Assembly: GCA_000333855.2 (NCBI GenBank)
Contig: CM007341.1
Location: 510,347 to 574,346, forward strand
Reading direction: 5' to 3'
Source: Endotrypanum monterogeii
Taxonomy: Eukaryota; Euglenozoa; Kinetoplastea; Trypanosomatida; Trypanosomatidae
DNA: 64,000 bases
The notes under the pieces: model-generated
Told to the model about the DNA's origin: nothing
What the model saw: only the letters and a program-made list of their open reading frames with translations
Databases searched by the model: none
Part shown: positions 1 through 9,814 of the stretch, in pieces
Layout: every line of letters begins with the position of its first letter
How positions within the stretch are numbered: the stretch's first letter is position 1
Position numbers and translations under genes: made by a program

Positions 1-89
1 GACGGACGGACCGTACGGACGGTACGTAAGTACGGTAGGTAGGTGGTGTGGTGGTGGGCGGGACGGAGTATAGTAGACGACTATACTAC

Positions 90-93
<4 letters not shown>
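1..93. other. Probable sequencing/assembly artefact at left edge
   Basis: The first ~45 bases contain no TG, AT, CA or GC step and move mainly in the cyclic order T-A-C-G, for example GACGGACGGACC and GGTACGTAAGTACGG. Some exceptions appear in the second half. The same texture flanks the internal gap near 17.8 kb, and here too it ends at a simple repeat, the (TA)n at 94-121. I infer low-quality dephased basecalls at a contig end and would not annotate biology here. Confidence 0.65.

Positions 94-121
<28 letters not shown>
94..121. repeat. (TA)n microsatellite
   Basis: An uninterrupted alternating T/A run of about 28 nt separates the odd left-edge sequence from ordinary intergenic DNA. Confidence 0.9.
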
Positions 122-125
<4 letters not shown>

Positions 126-739
126 GTAAGCAGACAGGGAGAGAGCACCACCCTTGCACCTTACCAGTAGGCGCTGTGCTTGTTGCGAGTAGGGAGGCAG
201 TGACTGCAAAATGAAAAGGCATGAAGGGTAGGCGAGTTGAATCAACACATCTCGAGACTGTTCATCTCTTTTTTTTTTGAGGTGGCGGGGGGGGGGGGGA
301 ATTGACCCCACAAGAACCTGTTGTACCCTAACAACGACACACGCACACACACACAGAGAAGTTTTTTTTTTGTACGAGCACATAAAGAGGAGGAGGGCGT
401 GACGAGCCCACCAAATGGGGGAAAGGGAGAAAGAGGTGGCGTCTCTCAATCTCCTTGCAGCTCTTCACCTTCTCTCTCTGTCGGCGCAGTGGGTCCCCCA
501 GCAAACCCCAAAACGTGCTCCACGCACCCCTGCATATATGCAGAAAAAAAGAAAAAGAGGGGAGGGGGATGAAGGGGGCAGGTTGTAACGACCCCAGACC
601 GGAAACAGACAAGCTGCACACCTCCTTACCATCCTCCTCCTTCATTCTTGCCCCATGTTTATTCCCTTTTGTCTCGACTTTTTTTTTTTAGCTACCCCAA
701 AAGATCCACGAGGAGACAAATAAAAAGAAACAGCGGCGT
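122..739. other. Intergenic / probable 3' UTR of the R-SNARE gene
   Basis: No supportable gene. It holds a T-run followed by a G13 run (287-299), a short CA run (~341-356), a T9 run near 362, and A/T homopolymers near 670-725. It lies downstream of the minus-strand SNARE stop, so it probably contains that gene's 3' UTR. Confidence 0.6.
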
Positions 740-1546
740 CTAAGCCAAGAGCGAGGCAGCCGCTGCTTTCGGGGCCGATGTCGGCTTGGGTGCCACCGTG
801 GTCACTGTATTCTTACCACCATCGTTCCCGACAAAAAAGGTGAAGTAAAGCAAAATGAGCATGAAAACCAGTACGCCCGCAATCATGAGATATCCTTTTA
901 TCGAATTCCACAACATCTGGTTGCGCAAATCACGGCTACTACGCTGAAACCCCTCCGCCTGGAACTGGAGATCGTCGGTTGCCTGTACAATGTCGTCGAT
1001 CCGTTGCCCTCGTTGGATAACACGTTCGACGTTATCCAAGGCCATGCTTTTCACCTCATTTACTGCAAGCTTCACCTTCTGCACCTTACTATCGGCGGAG
1101 TCTGCAGTGGCACTGCTGCTTTGCTTCAGGAGGAGGTCGCGCGCCGGACGTGCGAAGACGCTCACGAGCCTCGCATTAAGCTTCGAGGGCGGCTCCACAA
1201 ACATCTTTTTGAATAGCTGCGCAAGCTCATCAAGTGCGGCGTGCCCCTCACGACGACCTACCGCCTTGGCCCCTACAATTCCGTAGCCTAGTGCGTCGTC
1301 TGTCATGATGTGGTAGGACAATGTGACCTCCTGTGTCGGGTCGTTGTCCCGTGTAACATTGAGGAATGCAGACGTGCGGAAGTGAGGGGCGCTGCAGCGG
1401 CTGACAAGGTCTGCCCATGCGGTTCCCGGTATAGTGAACCCATCAGTTGGCAAATCTGGTGTCTTGCAAAGCATCATGCGATCCACGATGCGTACCACCA
1501 CGGCTCCGTAGAGGGCATGAGACTCGGGTTCGGCGTTGCTGGTCAT
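740..1546 (-). CDS. Longin-type R-SNARE (VAMP7-like synaptobrevin)
   Basis: Predicted vesicle-membrane R-SNARE that would pair with Q-SNAREs in endosomal/lysosomal or secretory fusion. The 268-residue protein has an N-terminal longin-like region (about 11-135), a SNARE helix (about 157-210) and one membrane segment (about 216-239). The segment VIQRGQRIDDI aligns with the R-SNARE core and places the zero-layer arginine at R179; the SSRDLRNQM stretch before the membrane matches the family. A ~28-residue Ala/Pro/Thr tail follows the membrane segment and would be lumenal, longer than in most VAMPs. I start at the ATG at 1546; an in-frame extension to 1585 would need a TTG. The upstream RNA-sense tract is pyrimidine-rich but has no AG before this ATG, so the 5' end is not settled. 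Family assignment is firm, the exact VAMP subtype is not. Confidence 0.88.
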   Translation of the reverse strand: MTSNAEPESHALYGAVVVRIVDRMMLCKTPDLPTDGFTIPGTAWADLVSRCSAPHFRTSAFLNVTRDNDPTQEVTLSYHIMTDDALGYGIVGAKAVGRREGHAALDELAQLFKKMFVEPPSKLNARLVSVFARPARDLLLKQSSSATADSADSKVQKVKLAVNEVKSMALDNVERVIQRGQRIDDIVQATDDLQFQAEGFQRSSRDLRNQMLWNSIKGYLMIAGVLVFMLILLYFTFFVGNDGGKNTVTTVAPKPTSAPKAAAASLLA

Positions 1547-1659
1547 TGTCGCCGATGCACCGCGATGCACAGGAGATAGGGACAAGAAAAAAAAAAGAAG
1601 ATAGAATGCCGTTCGGAGGTGAGCAGCGGTCTAGTCGCGACGAAAGCGGTGAGCGTCCC

Positions 1660-1701
<42 letters not shown>

Positions 1702-2841
1702 CAAACGCACAAGCTATAATGATATGTATGTATATATATGTATATATATGTATGTGTTGATTTTGTCTTCCAGACAAAGAGAAAAGGACCCTCGCGCGTT
1801 TGGTGTAGGGTAGGATGGAAAAAAATAATAATAATAATGCAACAGTGAAGAAACGTCGCTGAGTTCAGAAAACTGAGCGAGGCGAAGAGGAGGAGCAACA
1901 GAAGAGGCGATATCGTATCTCATTGGGGGACACGGGGAGGCCTCTGCAACAATGCGTCGAGTAGAGAGAAGGTAGTTCCCCTTTGTTACAAAAAAAAAAA
2001 AGAAGGAAAAACAAATGCGCAAGCACCGGGGTGAATATGTTTCCTATCAGCGGTGACGGGTCGCTTTACAGGCAAGGCAATATCCCTATATCACGCGCTC
2101 GCATTTAGAGAGGAGGAGACAAGCGGGAAGGAGGCCGGCCCCCATGGTAAGAACCACCAAGTGTATCGTATACGATGGATTTGTGTATATTCTTCTCATG
2201 GAATGATCCATGATGACTGCCTTTCCACTCGAAGAAGGGCAGGGGAGGAGCTGATCTCACTTAGCGACCAAAAGAAACAAATGATGATTAGACAACTTGT
2301 CGTGACACATCTTTGGCACATATGACTTCCTCTGCAGCGCCTGTAGCACAGACGCAGAAAGTAATCTTTGCCGAGAGGAACACATGCCTCTCCACGATGC
2401 TTTGCAGCTCTTTTTTTTCTTCCTCTTTTTCCAGTGTCACTGTGAGGATATGGAGCTGCGAATATGCGGTAGAGGGAAGGTGAAGAAGAGAGAGGTGGCA
2501 AGAGGGGAATGGGTTATTGAACGACGCAAGTATCCGACAGTCGCTGCTTTTAGTGTTGTTGACAAATTCTTTTTTTTTTCTTCTCTCTCTCTTGCACCCT
2601 TACCCTCCCCGCCCTCTCCTCGCATTCATGAACCACTGCGAGGTCATCTCTACACTTTCCCGTGGATCACAACCCCTCCACACACACACAAACACACAGT
2701 GGTGGTAGAAAACTAATACCCCGCTAGTAGCATTACTGCAGCATCCGCCCTTCACTTCTCTCTCCTCTGCAGCGTTTTTTTTTCAGGTATTTTTTTCCAC
2801 TCCCCCCACCCCTCTGCTCACCTCTTCTATTTTTTTTTTGT
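1547..2841. other. Intergenic region between RING and SNARE genes
   Basis: No supported gene. Contains a ~37-nt (CA)n run (1662-1698), TATG/TA-rich sequence (1722-1755), A-runs at 1990-2001, and T- and pyrimidine-rich tracts on the plus strand (about 2408-2430, 2568-2620, 2775-2840). Short open frames on both strands are low-complexity translations. Confidence 0.6.
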
Positions 2842-3633
2842 TCACTCGAAGACAAAGGGAGACCTACAGAGGGGACATGAGTAATGTCCCAGCATTAACC
2901 ACCTAAGAATGCACGACTCATGAAAACGATGGCCGCAGTACACCTCACGCACCTTTTTGAGACTTCGGTCGCCTTCAGTCGTGCCTTCGTACGCAGGGGC
3001 CTTTGTAGCATCCTCAACTGCACTGGTATCTGCGGATAAGTCAGCGTTCGGCGACGAGGGCGCATCACGGTCAGGAATTCTTGAACTCGAAGGAGACGAA
3101 GTTGTGCTGTTCACATTTGCACCGCTCACTGCAGCAGTGTGCACCTCGCACGCGCCGAACAGTGGCTCCAGGCAGATGGCACACTCCTTTACTTCTGGGG
3201 CAGACGGGGGCGAGGAGGGGCTTGCAGCTGTCTCCACCCTATCGCTCTCCCCATGCGTGGTGTGGGTGGTGGCCACTGTTGGCGGAGATGACGGCTGCTC
3301 GACAATGTCGAAGGTGGAAATAACCTCTTCTGGGGAGAAAGGCGGGCAGCTGTGCGCCACCCACTCGCGCGCAGCCGTGCTCGCAGGTGTTGTTTCACTG
3401 AAGAGGTCCACCAGTCCTGGCATGTCTGAGAGATCCAGACTCGTGTTCACGACAGCAGTCACCATCACCGGTGGGGGAGATAAAGGGTTCGCCATGCTCA
3501 TTACAGCACCCTCGCCAGTGCTGCCGGGACCTCCCATGTTGACCATGGTGTGGAAATGCACGAGTGAAGACGCATCGTCCCCGCTCATGTCGCCCATCAC
3601 GGGGAAAGTCACGGGGACGCCTCCTGGAAACAT
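2842..3633 (-). CDS. RING-H2 finger protein with expanded first zinc loop
   Basis: Probable E3 ubiquitin ligase or ligase subunit. The zinc ligands lie at the very C-terminus: C151-x2-C154, then C233-x-H235-x2-H238-x2-C241 and C253-x2-C256, a RING-H2 pattern including CGHRFHESC and CPLC. The gap between the second and third ligands is 78 residues, against roughly 9-39 in the family definition; it is Ser/Thr/Asp/Ala-rich and looks disordered. The first ~150 residues are also low complexity with no recognised substrate-binding domain and no membrane segment. The ATG at 3633 is preceded by a C/T-rich stretch and an AG at plus positions 3641-3642, giving a very short 5' UTR. The target is unknown. 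The whole ligand set is present, so I infer it is functional despite the insertion. Confidence 0.85.
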   Translation of the reverse strand: MFPGGVPVTFPVMGDMSGDDASSLVHFHTMVNMGGPGSTGEGAVMSMANPLSPPPVMVTAVVNTSLDLSDMPGLVDLFSETTPASTAAREWVAHSCPPFSPEEVISTFDIVEQPSSPPTVATTHTTHGESDRVETAASPSSPPSAPEVKECAICLEPLFGACEVHTAAVSGANVNSTTSSPSSSRIPDRDAPSSPNADLSADTSAVEDATKAPAYEGTTEGDRSLKKVREVYCGHRFHESCILRWLMLGHYSCPLCRSPFVFE

Positions 3634-4746
3634 CTACCAACTTGCGGGGGGAAGTGCGGGAAGTGATGTGTGCTCTCAGTGTACGTGCAGAAGAGGGACT
3701 CAGCTAAGATTTCTGAGAAAGAAGGATATAATATATAAAGCAAATAAGGTTCACGTAACACGCACGGATGTTTAAGTGGTGTGTGAATGTTTGCTTTCTT
3801 CTTTAAAGAAGCGAAATGCGTACGCAGAGAGAGAAAAATAAAGAAGGTTCCGTCTCATTATATCGCAGCATTCATCAGCGTGTTATCTACCCCCTACAGT
3901 GTGTGTGTTTGCCTGTGTGTTTTTTTTTTTTGGAGGGGGCCAACACATTGGTGAATGCGGGTGGGACATCGAATGATGGCCTGTCATCAAATGGACATCA
4001 GGTGGAGAGTTGGAGGGGCCTTTACTTCGTCGTCATCGTGATACCCCGAGAGGGTCTCGACGCACCTGCGCCCGAGGCACCGTCACGGATTCTTTAGATC
4101 CGTTATAAATATATACGAGATATGGTGGTGTTGGTTACAACAGCGACACGTGATCGCTGACCTTCACACGTATCAGAAACGCTACATTATGGATTTCACA
4201 TAAACGCATGTATCCAACGCGCATAGATGTGATGGTGGGGACATGAACAAGTCCTACATCGCTACACCTCAGCGCTGGCAAACGGTTTAATACACACACT
4301 CCTACACTAGCGCACACACATTCACACACACACACACACACACACATACACATACAGAGACAGACACCTTCGCTGAAAGAATAAGGAAAACAAGTGAGAT
4401 AGAAGAGGCAGCAGAGTGCGTGCATGGCTCCTTGCTGCTTCATGGACAACACATGATGGATGTCGATGCTATAACGGGAATTAAAGTCAGCAAATGGTCC
4501 TCTGAGCTGAGCGAGTGGCGCTCTCCTACTCCTGGTAGGTCAGGAAAGCAACCTGGCGCAATGAGCAGAAACAACGATACCAATGGAAAAGGAAAAATAA
4601 AACTGTGAGAGAGGCAAAGATGCGAGTTAAAATGAATGAAAAAGGCTCCGTTGTCTCTCTGTACCTCCCATATATGTGCCATGTAGAGATGCAGCTGCAC
4701 AACATCATATACGTGACAACAACTCCACCCAACGTCCGCCCTCTCC

Positions 4747-4783
<37 letters not shown>

Positions 4784-5112
4784 TAATCGAGACTCATCGA
4801 TTTGACACCCGTCAGGACAATAGCAGACCTTTTTTTTTCCTATGAGAACTGCGCGTGGCGGTTGTGGCACTCCGATGACATCCCGAGGGACTCCTGGTCA
4901 CCACCAACATCATGTGTCTGTTGATATGAAAATATACCCCAAGGCTCCGCACATCTATGAAGAGACGCGCGCGTGTGTATTCCCCCTCCCCCCCCCTGTG
5001 ACACGGACACGCCCTTCCTAGTCGCTCAGGTAGTTCTCTCCCTCTTCCAAGAGCACTACCATCACCTTCCAAAGGTAGGTGGTGAAGTGGGAAGGGGAAG
5101 GGGGTGTATGTG

Positions 5113-5150
<38 letters not shown>

Positions 5151-5191
5151 ATATAGATTTGACTGGACTCTTAATTTGTTTTCGTTTCAAA
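3634..5191. other. Intergenic region between GGQ and RING genes
   Basis: About 1.56 kb without a supported gene. Contains a 14-nt palindrome CTTCTTTAAAGAAG (3798-3811), (CA)n near 4311-4346 and 4750-4782, a (TC)n run (5116-5132) running into (TA)n (5133-5151) close to the stop of the GGQ-domain gene, and C-runs near 4983-5000. Confidence 0.6.
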
Positions 5192-7231
5192 TTATCTATT
5201 CGCTGTGGTGGTATGGGCTGCGCTCGCAAGGTGGCCTAGCACCTGGAGCGTGGCCACCAAAGCACCATCTCCCTCCGTTACCAGCTTTGCTGCGATTGCA
5301 TCCTGGACAAGGACCTGGACGTCTTCATCGAGGATGAACCCACCGTGGCGCTGCATGTGGGCCACTAGCTGCGCTTGAACCAGCTCGGCCCTCTCCTGCC
5401 TCGCCAACGTATCGTTAAACTGCACGCGCCGCTGCTGGTGCAGCTTGTCAAGGGCGGACTCCTTGTTGCTAAGGGCACTGCGCGAGTCCTGCGCCTCCGC
5501 GGTGAAAGCGGGCACACCGTCAACTGCAAGCTTCGCGTACACCTGCGTCTCAGTGACATTTGTGGCTTGTCCACCTGGGCCACTGGCGCGTGCCGTCTCG
5601 TAGACGACGCTGCACCGTCTTGCATTCTTCACAAGGGCGAGCGAGAGGAAAGGCTGCGCACTCGTTACTGTGAATGCAGAAACCGAACCTGCAGCACCCG
5701 TGCGACCCGTCCCCGCGACTGGAACCGCGTTGGAGAGGCACAGCGCCAACGCGTAGCCGAACGGCCCCGGTGAAGTGAGAACGGGTAACGCGTCTGCTGG
5801 GGCCGTCACATGTGCCTTGCCCTTCTCGCCATGAACCATCTCCACCTCAAATCCGAGGTCTACAAAACAGGTGCTCAAAGCCACTTCATCCCCCGTAAAT
5901 GTGATGACCGCATCGTAGTTCCAATGCGGGACACGACTGATTACGTAGCGCCGCACCACCGATACGTATGCAGTCGCAGCCGCAGCGTGTTCACGCGCTG
6001 CCAGATCCCACGCGCTCTGCTGGCGTTCCTGGTATTTCATCTGAAGCTCTGCGAAAGCCTTTTCTGCGGCCTCCTGGATGGCTTCGGTTGCTGCCGAGGC
6101 TGCACCCGTGCCTCCAGACTCCTCAGCTTTCGCATTTGAACACAGTCGACTGACGTTGCTGCAAGCGAGTGAGAACTGTAGCAGCGGATCGCGGCGGCGC
6201 ATACGGTCTACCTTTCGTTGCATCGAACGGAGCGCATCCTCGCGCTCGTGAAGTTGTTGCTGCAGCTCCACATACTTCATCGTACCCGGAGCGGCACTCG
6301 ACTGCACTGCCTTCTTGAGACGCTCCACCTCGGCGTTGAGCTGCTTGTTGGACTGTATGAGCTGCTTCGCATTTTTGCTGCTCTCGCGCAGCTCCATGTT
6401 TTCAGAAGTGAGCAACATGATGTTCTGCTCCGCCTTTGCCAGCTTGCCGCGCAGATTCCCTTCACGGGTCGCCAAATCGCGGTTCTCCTGGCGCTGCTCC
6501 TCCAAGAGGGACTGTGTGTTGAAGTACTTCGCACGATACTCGCTTTTACGACCACGAATGGTGCGTAACTCCTGAAATAGGGCCTCGATTTCGGGGCCGA
6601 GGTTCACCTTCCGAAGATCGTCTAGGGAGGGCCCGCCGCTGTGGCTAGCACTCCCGCTCCCATTGAAGCGCGTCGTGTTCGGTGCAGCTGCGCTGCTAAA
6701 GAGATCCCGCTTTAAGGGCGACGGTACAGACGCAGTATGTCCCGCTGCAGCGGAAGGAGACGAGGATGGCTGCGAGAGCGTTTGCTGCTGCTGCATTTTC
6801 ATGAGCTCTTCTAGTGCCTGGGTATTCTTGTGTGTCAGCCTACCGAGACCTGGGATCTTGCTCATCATCTTTTGCATCTCCATCGCCTGCTTCATCATCT
6901 GCGCCTGCTTCTCTTTGGGCTGTGTGCCGAAAAGCTGCTGCAGTGCCTGGAGCTTCTGTAGATCCAGACCGGGTGGGAAGCCCGGCGGGACCCCAGCGCC
7001 TTGGTTCTCGCTGGAGCTCCCCTTGGAGCTGCTCGCGTTGCCGTCGGGCGTCTTCGCGGAGGAGGCGCCAGCGCCAACCGCCGCGCCCCACTGTTTGCTG
7101 ATCTTGCCGAAAAAGGATCGGCGTGTGGCAAGGAGTGCAGCTGAGCCAGCGACGCACCTGGACGGGTTCGGTACTGCTGTCATGAGCAAGCATCGCTGTA
7201 GCTCCGGTGCGGCTGTGTTGCGACGCAGCAT
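5192..7231 (-). CDS. Coiled-coil protein with C-terminal GGQ release-factor (RF-1) domain, probably mitochondrial
   Basis: A 679-residue protein. The C-terminal part contains SGPGGQATN with the catalytic GGQ at 553-555, followed by a Q-D-S-R-S...N-K-E-x-A-L segment; this is the peptidyl-tRNA hydrolase core of class I release factors and ICT1-like rescue factors. No codon-recognition domain (PxT or SPF type) is evident. Instead, the N-terminal half has Met/Gln-rich helices around residues 95-140, a Ser/Ala-rich linker, and a long coiled coil (about 205-340). The first ~45 residues are basic and hydroxylated with an RRSFFGK-like segment, compatible with mitochondrial import. The ATG at 7231 is strongly supported: a pyrimidine tract and an AG at 7237-7238 lie five bases upstream; the open frame beyond starts only at GTG. 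Likely roles are mitochondrial ribosome rescue or a ribosome-bound structural factor; which one is inference. Confidence 0.82.
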   Translation of the reverse strand: MLRRNTAAPELQRCLLMTAVPNPSRCVAGSAALLATRRSFFGKISKQWGAAVGAGASSAKTPDGNASSSKGSSSENQGAGVPPGFPPGLDLQKLQALQQLFGTQPKEKQAQMMKQAMEMQKMMSKIPGLGRLTHKNTQALEELMKMQQQQTLSQPSSSPSAAAGHTASVPSPLKRDLFSSAAAPNTTRFNGSGSASHSGGPSLDDLRKVNLGPEIEALFQELRTIRGRKSEYRAKYFNTQSLLEEQRQENRDLATREGNLRGKLAKAEQNIMLLTSENMELRESSKNAKQLIQSNKQLNAEVERLKKAVQSSAAPGTMKYVELQQQLHEREDALRSMQRKVDRMRRRDPLLQFSLACSNVSRLCSNAKAEESGGTGAASAATEAIQEAAEKAFAELQMKYQERQQSAWDLAAREHAAAATAYVSVVRRYVISRVPHWNYDAVITFTGDEVALSTCFVDLGFEVEMVHGEKGKAHVTAPADALPVLTSPGPFGYALALCLSNAVPVAGTGRTGAAGSVSAFTVTSAQPFLSLALVKNARRCSVVYETARASGPGGQATNVTETQVYAKLAVDGVPAFTAEAQDSRSALSNKESALDKLHQQRRVQFNDTLARQERAELVQAQLVAHMQRHGGFILDEDVQVLVQDAIAAKLVTEGDGALVATLQVLGHLASAAHTTTANR

Positions 7232-7236
7232 TTCGA

Positions 7237-7262
7237 CTGAGAGGGAAAAAAAGGGAGGGATG
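7237..7262 (-). promoter_or_regulatory. Trans-splice acceptor for the GGQ-domain gene
   Basis: In RNA sense a CCCTCCC-T7-CCCTCTC tract ends in AG (plus 7237-7238), leaving a 5-nt 5' UTR before the ATG at 7231. Confidence 0.75.
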
Positions 7263-7413
7263 CTAAGAGAATGTAGGAGAGGCCCTGGGGCTGATACGGG
7301 CACACGAAGCGAGAAAATTCACCCTTGTACGCGATGAGGCGTACGCGCTTGCGGGTGATGAGAAGGGGAGGATATGCCTACGTCACGCACAGCCACGAGC
7401 CACCGTCTCAATA

Positions 7414-7453
<40 letters not shown>

Positions 7454-7779
7454 GTATGTATACGTATGTATATTGAAGAATCGAGAAAAGAGAAAAAAAA
7501 AAAGAGAGAAGCAACAGTAACAGCAGCACAAAAAATTGTCTGCTCAAAACGCATGCGCAGCAGAGGAGGGTCTCCAGAAGAGAGGGATGATCAAATTCGA
7601 CTAGACAACGTAGTCCAGAGGTCGAGTGAGATATAGACGAGAGAAGGGGGAGGGCAGGGTATGCGCGAGGGAGCAGAGGTGGTGCAGCGAAATCAGAAAC
7701 TGCAATGAGCATCCACACATAACGGGAGATATAAAAGTGCCTCGACAACTCCCACATTCTAGTGAGAGAGAGAGGGGCG

Positions 7780-7810
<31 letters not shown>

Positions 7811-8121
7811 AAAGAGGAGGGGGGGGGTAGAGAGATACCAAACGGCAATGTGCGATGTAGCGAACACTCAGTGTGATGATGGCGTATCATCGCATGGGAG
7901 CACATCGAGCACAATCCCCTCGATACACATACATTTTTTGTGATTCGGGTCCAGAGCGGTGCTCTAGCTGAGAAGTTCACGTCGAACCGCTCCCCACTAC
8001 ACCACCGACACGAAACAGGGGAAACGATTTTTTTTTTTTTAAATGTGAACGTGAAATGCAGCGAAAGCCACAATAACACCAAGATCAAAAAGTGAGACAA
8101 CAAAAAAACAACGTCAGCACC
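7263..8121. other. Intergenic region with two (TA)n blocks
   Basis: No supported gene. (TA)n at about 7416-7444 followed by TATG/TACG-rich DNA to 7472, a second (TA)n at 7782-7809, an A11 run near 7495, a G8 run (7821-7828) and a T12 run (~8029-8040). Confidence 0.6.
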
Positions 8122-9198
8122 TCAAACGGTGGACGCCTTTGTGTTTTCGACTGCAGTCGCCGCCAAATCAGGTACGAGGCCCCATTCCCTCTTGGCCTCC
8201 ATTAAGCTCTTCGGATACAGGGTAGGGTCGTCGCGCTGTTCTGCCCACGCTGCAAGCCCAGGTGCATCCTTGCCAACGTATCGCGGATCTAATCCCACGT
8301 CGTCGCCCTCCATGCACCACACCGACTCCGCCATGAGGCGCCAACAATTCGTTTGGTTTGTCAGGAAGGATTGCATGGTGTACACTGTGGTCAACAGGAG
8401 GTCCCCTGCCTCGAAAGCGGAGGAGACAAATGGATTTACGTCAACGATAATACCAGCACCGGTTACCTCATCAATACCCGATAGCTTACCCAGCGGCTGC
8501 AGTTCTGCGGGGTTGTCGGTGTAGCAACCATCCCCGCAGATCCCGTCTCCTTCCACCTCCCACTGTCCATATGTTTTGCGCAACGGCGCGTACGTGTCGT
8601 GACTGTTGCTGCTACGCACAATTAGGGGTGTACCCATGTGAAGCGGAGTATCGTGCAGAGGAACTAACGCTACAAGCGCGAGCTTAGTGCCTCGATTCAA
8701 AAGCACGCTTGGCATGCGGAAGCCGAAGGATTCCCCTGGGGCACCGAGGTGTAGTGTCTGCAGCGTTGCGGCGTTGACTGCACCACCAAAAACTTGGCGG
8801 ATTGCCGCCATTACACTCGTGCCGCTTACGGCATTGCGAATCACGTCAGTGTAGTGAATATTGGGTGGTGGCAGCTCGGAGCCACTCGTAGAAGGGTACG
8901 GCACACCCATGGCGAAGCCGTTCAGCTCCACCTGTCGCACGCGGTCCTCGTCTAGGGTGAACCCACACCCTCGCATCTGACGCGCAAGGTCATCAAGGCC
9001 CGCATTCACCACCTCACGTGGCACTGTGTTTTTAAAATAGAGGTACCCGTCCTCATCGAGACGGTGGCGCAGCTTCGGTGGGTCATAGAAGATGTCATTA
9101 GAAGGAAGTAGCGGCAGTAACTCAATACCGAGGGCGAGTCGCCCGGTGCCTACGGGATACGACAGCTTCCCATGCCACAATACACGGACGCAACGCAT
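8122..9198 (-). CDS. Phytanoyl-CoA dioxygenase (PhyH)-like protein, iron ligands apparently lost
   Basis: A 358-residue protein resembling the PhyH family of Fe(II)/2-oxoglutarate oxygenases: LDEDGYLYFKNTVP near the start of the fold, a central strand pair ending VRSSNSH, and EAGDLLLTTVYTMQSF...TNCWR near the end. By eye against human PHYH, the distal histidine position is Q276 while the downstream arginine (R287) is kept, and the expected HxD pair falls on G155-E156-S157. If this alignment is right the protein cannot bind iron in the usual way and is a pseudo-enzyme or uses a different chemistry. Distal alignment is ungapped and firm; the HxD alignment needs a short gap and is less certain. 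The start is the ATG at 9198. No targeting signal is obvious. Substrate unknown. Confidence 0.72.
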   Translation of the reverse strand: MRCVRVLWHGKLSYPVGTGRLALGIELLPLLPSNDIFYDPPKLRHRLDEDGYLYFKNTVPREVVNAGLDDLARQMRGCGFTLDEDRVRQVELNGFAMGVPYPSTSGSELPPPNIHYTDVIRNAVSGTSVMAAIRQVFGGAVNAATLQTLHLGAPGESFGFRMPSVLLNRGTKLALVALVPLHDTPLHMGTPLIVRSSNSHDTYAPLRKTYGQWEVEGDGICGDGCYTDNPAELQPLGKLSGIDEVTGAGIIVDVNPFVSSAFEAGDLLLTTVYTMQSFLTNQTNCWRLMAESVWCMEGDDVGLDPRYVGKDAPGLAAWAEQRDDPTLYPKSLMEAKREWGLVPDLAATAVENTKASTV

Positions 9199-9814
9199 TA
9201 CCTTTCATATAAGCCGCAACACGCTTGTGCGTGTGTGTGCGTACATACGTGCGTGCGTATGTATTCGTCAAATAATTTAAAGAGCAGGAAGAAGGAGATG
9301 ATGATGTATATGTGCAGCGAAAGGGAAAAGATGCAAGCAATCCTCTCATTCGTCCCGCTACATCTGTGATCAGCACGTACGTCATTAAAAATGCGCACAT
9401 CGATGGACATACACACCATCGCACACAGAGGAAGGAGTCGAGCAGAGCAGTTGGAAGGGTCGAAGAAACAAGGCGGGGCGGTGAAGCTCACCTCACCCAA
9501 GGAAAGAAATGCCAACAGTTGACGATAGCGATTATTTTCTAGATTATTGCTTTGTAATTCCCTCCATGGGACTTGAGTGCCAGTCTTGTCCTCCCCTTAT
9601 ATATGTATATGTATATATATATATATAGATATACCATACGACATGGCTCAAAGAATTGTATTCATCACAACGGAAAAGAGCCCATCATACAATACACAAC
9701 AGGTCCAGCACGTACGCACGCACAAATATATATCCTTCATTTCTTGTGTGTGTGTGTGTGTATCTAGAACTTCAACGACAAGTCTCGCCGACCGTTCAGT
9801 GGTCCCTCGTGAAG
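9199..9814. other. Intergenic region
   Basis: No supported gene. Contains GTGTGTGCG/ACGTGCG-rich DNA (9227-9265), TATG/TA-rich DNA (9599-9632) and a (TG)n run (9746-9761). Confidence 0.6.

Noticed and set aside
2957..3775. 272-codon plus-strand frame antisense to the RING gene
   Set aside because: A shadow of the GC-rich minus-strand coding region, with no domain and opposite to every other gene.
6663..7337. 224-codon plus-strand frame antisense to the GGQ gene
   Set aside because: Shadow frame; Cys/Ser-rich translation is the complement of the Gln/Met-rich coding strand.
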